Assembly: GCA_005881595.1 (NCBI GenBank)
Contig: VBBY01000035.1
Coordinates: forward strand, 1-32,948
Source: Betaproteobacteria bacterium
GTDB taxonomy: Bacteria > Pseudomonadota > Gammaproteobacteria > Burkholderiales > SG8-39
Direction: 5' to 3'
Length of the DNA stretch: 32,948 bases
Position 1 is the stretch's first letter, and the number at the start of each line of letters is the position of its first letter. This document shows positions 31,798-32,948 of this stretch, piece after piece. The translations under genes were made by a program, and so were the position numbers. The notes beneath the pieces are model-generated. The model did no database searches. It was not told the DNA's origin and saw only the letters and a list, made by a program, of their open reading frames with translations.

Positions 31798-32193
31798 TTA
31801 CTCCAGGTGCTCAATGTTCGGCGGGAGGCCAACCCAGCGATGCATACGTTGCTCATAGACCGAGCGAATCGGTGCTGGGAAGTTGGGCTCAGCGAACGCA
31901 CCTACTGGGATTGCGATAATGTCCTCGCTGCCTTCAATAGCATAGTGAACGGTAGAGCCGCAAGCAGGGCAGAAGTGAAACGTAATTCTTGCGCCGGAAT
32001 CTCCGACGCGCACGAATGCCGTAGACGACCCTTTGATCTGTGCGCTCTTCCTGGGAAAGCGGGCTTGGACGCCAAAGACACTACCTGTGCGACGCTGGCA
32101 CGCCAAGCAATGGCAGACGGAGACCCGGATAGGGTCTACGGCAGTCACCACGGTGAGTTGCCCGCAGCTACACGATGCTGTCCGAACCGTCAT
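31798..32193 (-). CDS. GFA-family zinc protein
   Basis: This 131-residue protein belongs to the glutathione-dependent formaldehyde-activating enzyme (Gfa/CENP-V) family. The zinc-binding cysteines are all present: C8 and C10 (CSCG), C27, C29 and C32 (CHCLAC), and C75 and C78 (CPACG). Most members are of unproven activity; the name comes from one enzyme that speeds S-hydroxymethylglutathione formation. A GGGGG stretch precedes the ATG at 32193. A second member of the family is cut by the right edge. Confidence 0.9.
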   Translation of the reverse strand: MTVRTASCSCGQLTVVTAVDPIRVSVCHCLACQRRTGSVFGVQARFPRKSAQIKGSSTAFVRVGDSGARITFHFCPACGSTVHYAIEGSEDIIAIPVGAFAEPNFPAPIRSVYEQRMHRWVGLPPNIEHLE

Positions 32194-32230
32194 AGCGCCC
32201 CCGCGGGTAATTGTGACCCCTCACGTCCGC

Positions 32231-32719
32231 TCAGCCGCCAGCGGAGCCGATTGGCTGCAGTGGCGGGTTATGCCTATGCTCGGACAGACGCTTGCTCAAC
32301 AGGAACGCTCCGTCGGCAGTGCGCGCTTCGCTGAGGAAGTAGCCCCTATGCAAGTCAAAGGTCGCGGTGTTGGGAAAAGTTTCGAGACGCGCGGCGGCGT
32401 AACCGCCATCGCGTATCGCTGCTTCAGCGCGCAGCACGAGGCGGTAGCCCACGCCCCGTCCGGAGCACTGAGGTGCGACATAGAGCGCAGCCACTCGGTC
32501 CTCATCCACTTCGACCCACCCGATCGGAGCTCCTTGAACTGCGACCCACACGGCGTGATGCAGTATCGCCCGCGTAACGCGATCTGCCGCTGCTTGATTC
32601 GCCCACTGCTCAGCTTGCGATGGCGACATCGCCACCACGGCCAGTTCTAGAATGGCGCTGCGCCGAATCGCGGACAGCGCCACGTGGTCACTGGGGTCGG
32701 CGCGCCGAATCTCGATCAC
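32231..32719 (-). CDS. GNAT-family N-acetyltransferase
   Basis: This 162-residue protein has the GNAT pattern: IEIRRADPSDHVAL at the N-terminus, the beta-4 strand VAALYVAP, the acetyl-CoA pyrophosphate loop QCSGRGVGYRL (Q/R-x-x-G-x-G), and a C-terminal LHRGYFLSE. The start is GTG at 32719, preceded by AGGTGA at suitable spacing. The acceptor is unknown. It lies among small same-strand accessory genes. Confidence 0.88.
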   Translation of the reverse strand: MIEIRRADPSDHVALSAIRRSAILELAVVAMSPSQAEQWANQAAADRVTRAILHHAVWVAVQGAPIGWVEVDEDRVAALYVAPQCSGRGVGYRLVLRAEAAIRDGGYAAARLETFPNTATFDLHRGYFLSEARTADGAFLLSKRLSEHRHNPPLQPIGSAGG

Positions 32720-32815
32720 GCTGTCACCTGAGCGTGTCAGCCGACAGCCGCGCTGATTTGCGCGGCGAGCGCCGAGCGAAAGGCGTCGCTCTCGATCTGG
32801 GGCTAGGCGACAAAA

Positions 32816-32948
32816 TCATTTGAGTAGCTTACCCCGGCCCGAAGGATATGCTTTTTCCCAATTCTTCCCATCGGACGGAATGACCGACAGTTCTTCCACT
32901 GTCCCTTCATCCAGGCAACGAGCGTTTACGCTGTAGCCGTCCGGGTGC
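32816..32948 (-). CDS. C-terminal end of a second GFA-family protein (partial)
   Basis: An open frame enters from the right edge on the minus strand and stops at TGA 32818-32816. Its 44 residues include YSVNARCLDEGTVEEL and then DGKNWEKAYPSG. The pattern NxRCLDEG..E followed by DG.NWE is what I know from the C-termini of GFA-family proteins. The cysteine motifs would lie outside the window. It would be a paralogue of the GFA gene at 31798-32193, with the acetyltransferase between them. Confidence 0.65.
   Translation of the reverse strand, partial: HPDGYSVNARCLDEGTVEELSVIPSDGKNWEKAYPSGRGKLLK

Noticed and set aside
32720-32815. Possible small gene or attC site upstream of the acetyltransferase
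   Set aside because: No frame with coding character and only a weak GGCG/CGCC pairing; probably spacer with the ribosome binding site of the acetyltransferase.

Overview
The window is GC-rich, gene-dense bacterial chromosome in which neighbouring genes often overlap by 4 bases (ATGA). No gap between genes exceeds about 110 bases. The sixA-ppx-ppk order, a single-function RelA, and the mix of Bug/TctC, TRAP and branched-chain-type (Liv) receptors point to a betaproteobacterium, probably an uncultured soil or freshwater Burkholderiales-like lineage. This is inferred from gene content, not from a marker gene. I saw no rRNA, tRNA, CRISPR array, insertion sequence or replication origin.

Layout. 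(1) 1-8687 is core physiology: the end of sixA, ppx, ppk coupled to dgkA, an unknown membrane protein coupled to relA, an EamA-type exporter and an MtfA-type peptidase. (2) 8669-17985, minus strand, is one unbroken run of twelve reading frames. In transcription order it reads dctQ, dctM, dctP (TRAP transporter), an NAD-type shikimate/quinate dehydrogenase, a 40-codon remnant ORF, a NIPSNAP protein, an NADP-type shikimate dehydrogenase, then livK, livH, livM, livG, livF. (3) 18065-21963, plus strand, diverges from it: an HPPD-like vicinal-oxygen-chelate protein, a TIM-barrel protein of the 3-dehydroshikimate dehydratase type, a DpgC-like dioxygenase homologue, type II 3-dehydroquinate dehydratase and a nicotinamidase. 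(4) 21949-27461 holds two polar-amino-acid ABC permeases (minus) and, diverging from them, a cyclase-family hydrolase, a ThDP-dependent enzyme and a TctC receptor. (5) 27471-31311, minus: a glyoxalase-like protein, a cupin, a small secreted protein, an M48 metalloprotease, a YjgN/DUF898 membrane protein and a small membrane protein. (6) 31421-32948, minus: small accessory genes (unknown, GFA, GNAT, a second GFA cut by the edge) that look less GC-biased than the rest.

How it fits together. Regions 2 and 3 look like a regulon for uptake and breakdown of quinate, shikimate or a related hydroaromatic acid. The transporters would bring the acid in, the NAD-type dehydrogenase would oxidise it, AroQ would interconvert dehydroquinate and dehydroshikimate, and the TIM-barrel enzyme would form protocatechuate. 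Two points are unusual. The dehydratase and the HPPD-like part, fused in QsuB/QuiC1 proteins, are separate genes in reverse order. A DpgC-like CoA-ester dioxygenase sits between them and aroQ. No protocatechuate ring-cleavage dioxygenase is visible, so either the pathway continues elsewhere or the substrate differs from the classical one.
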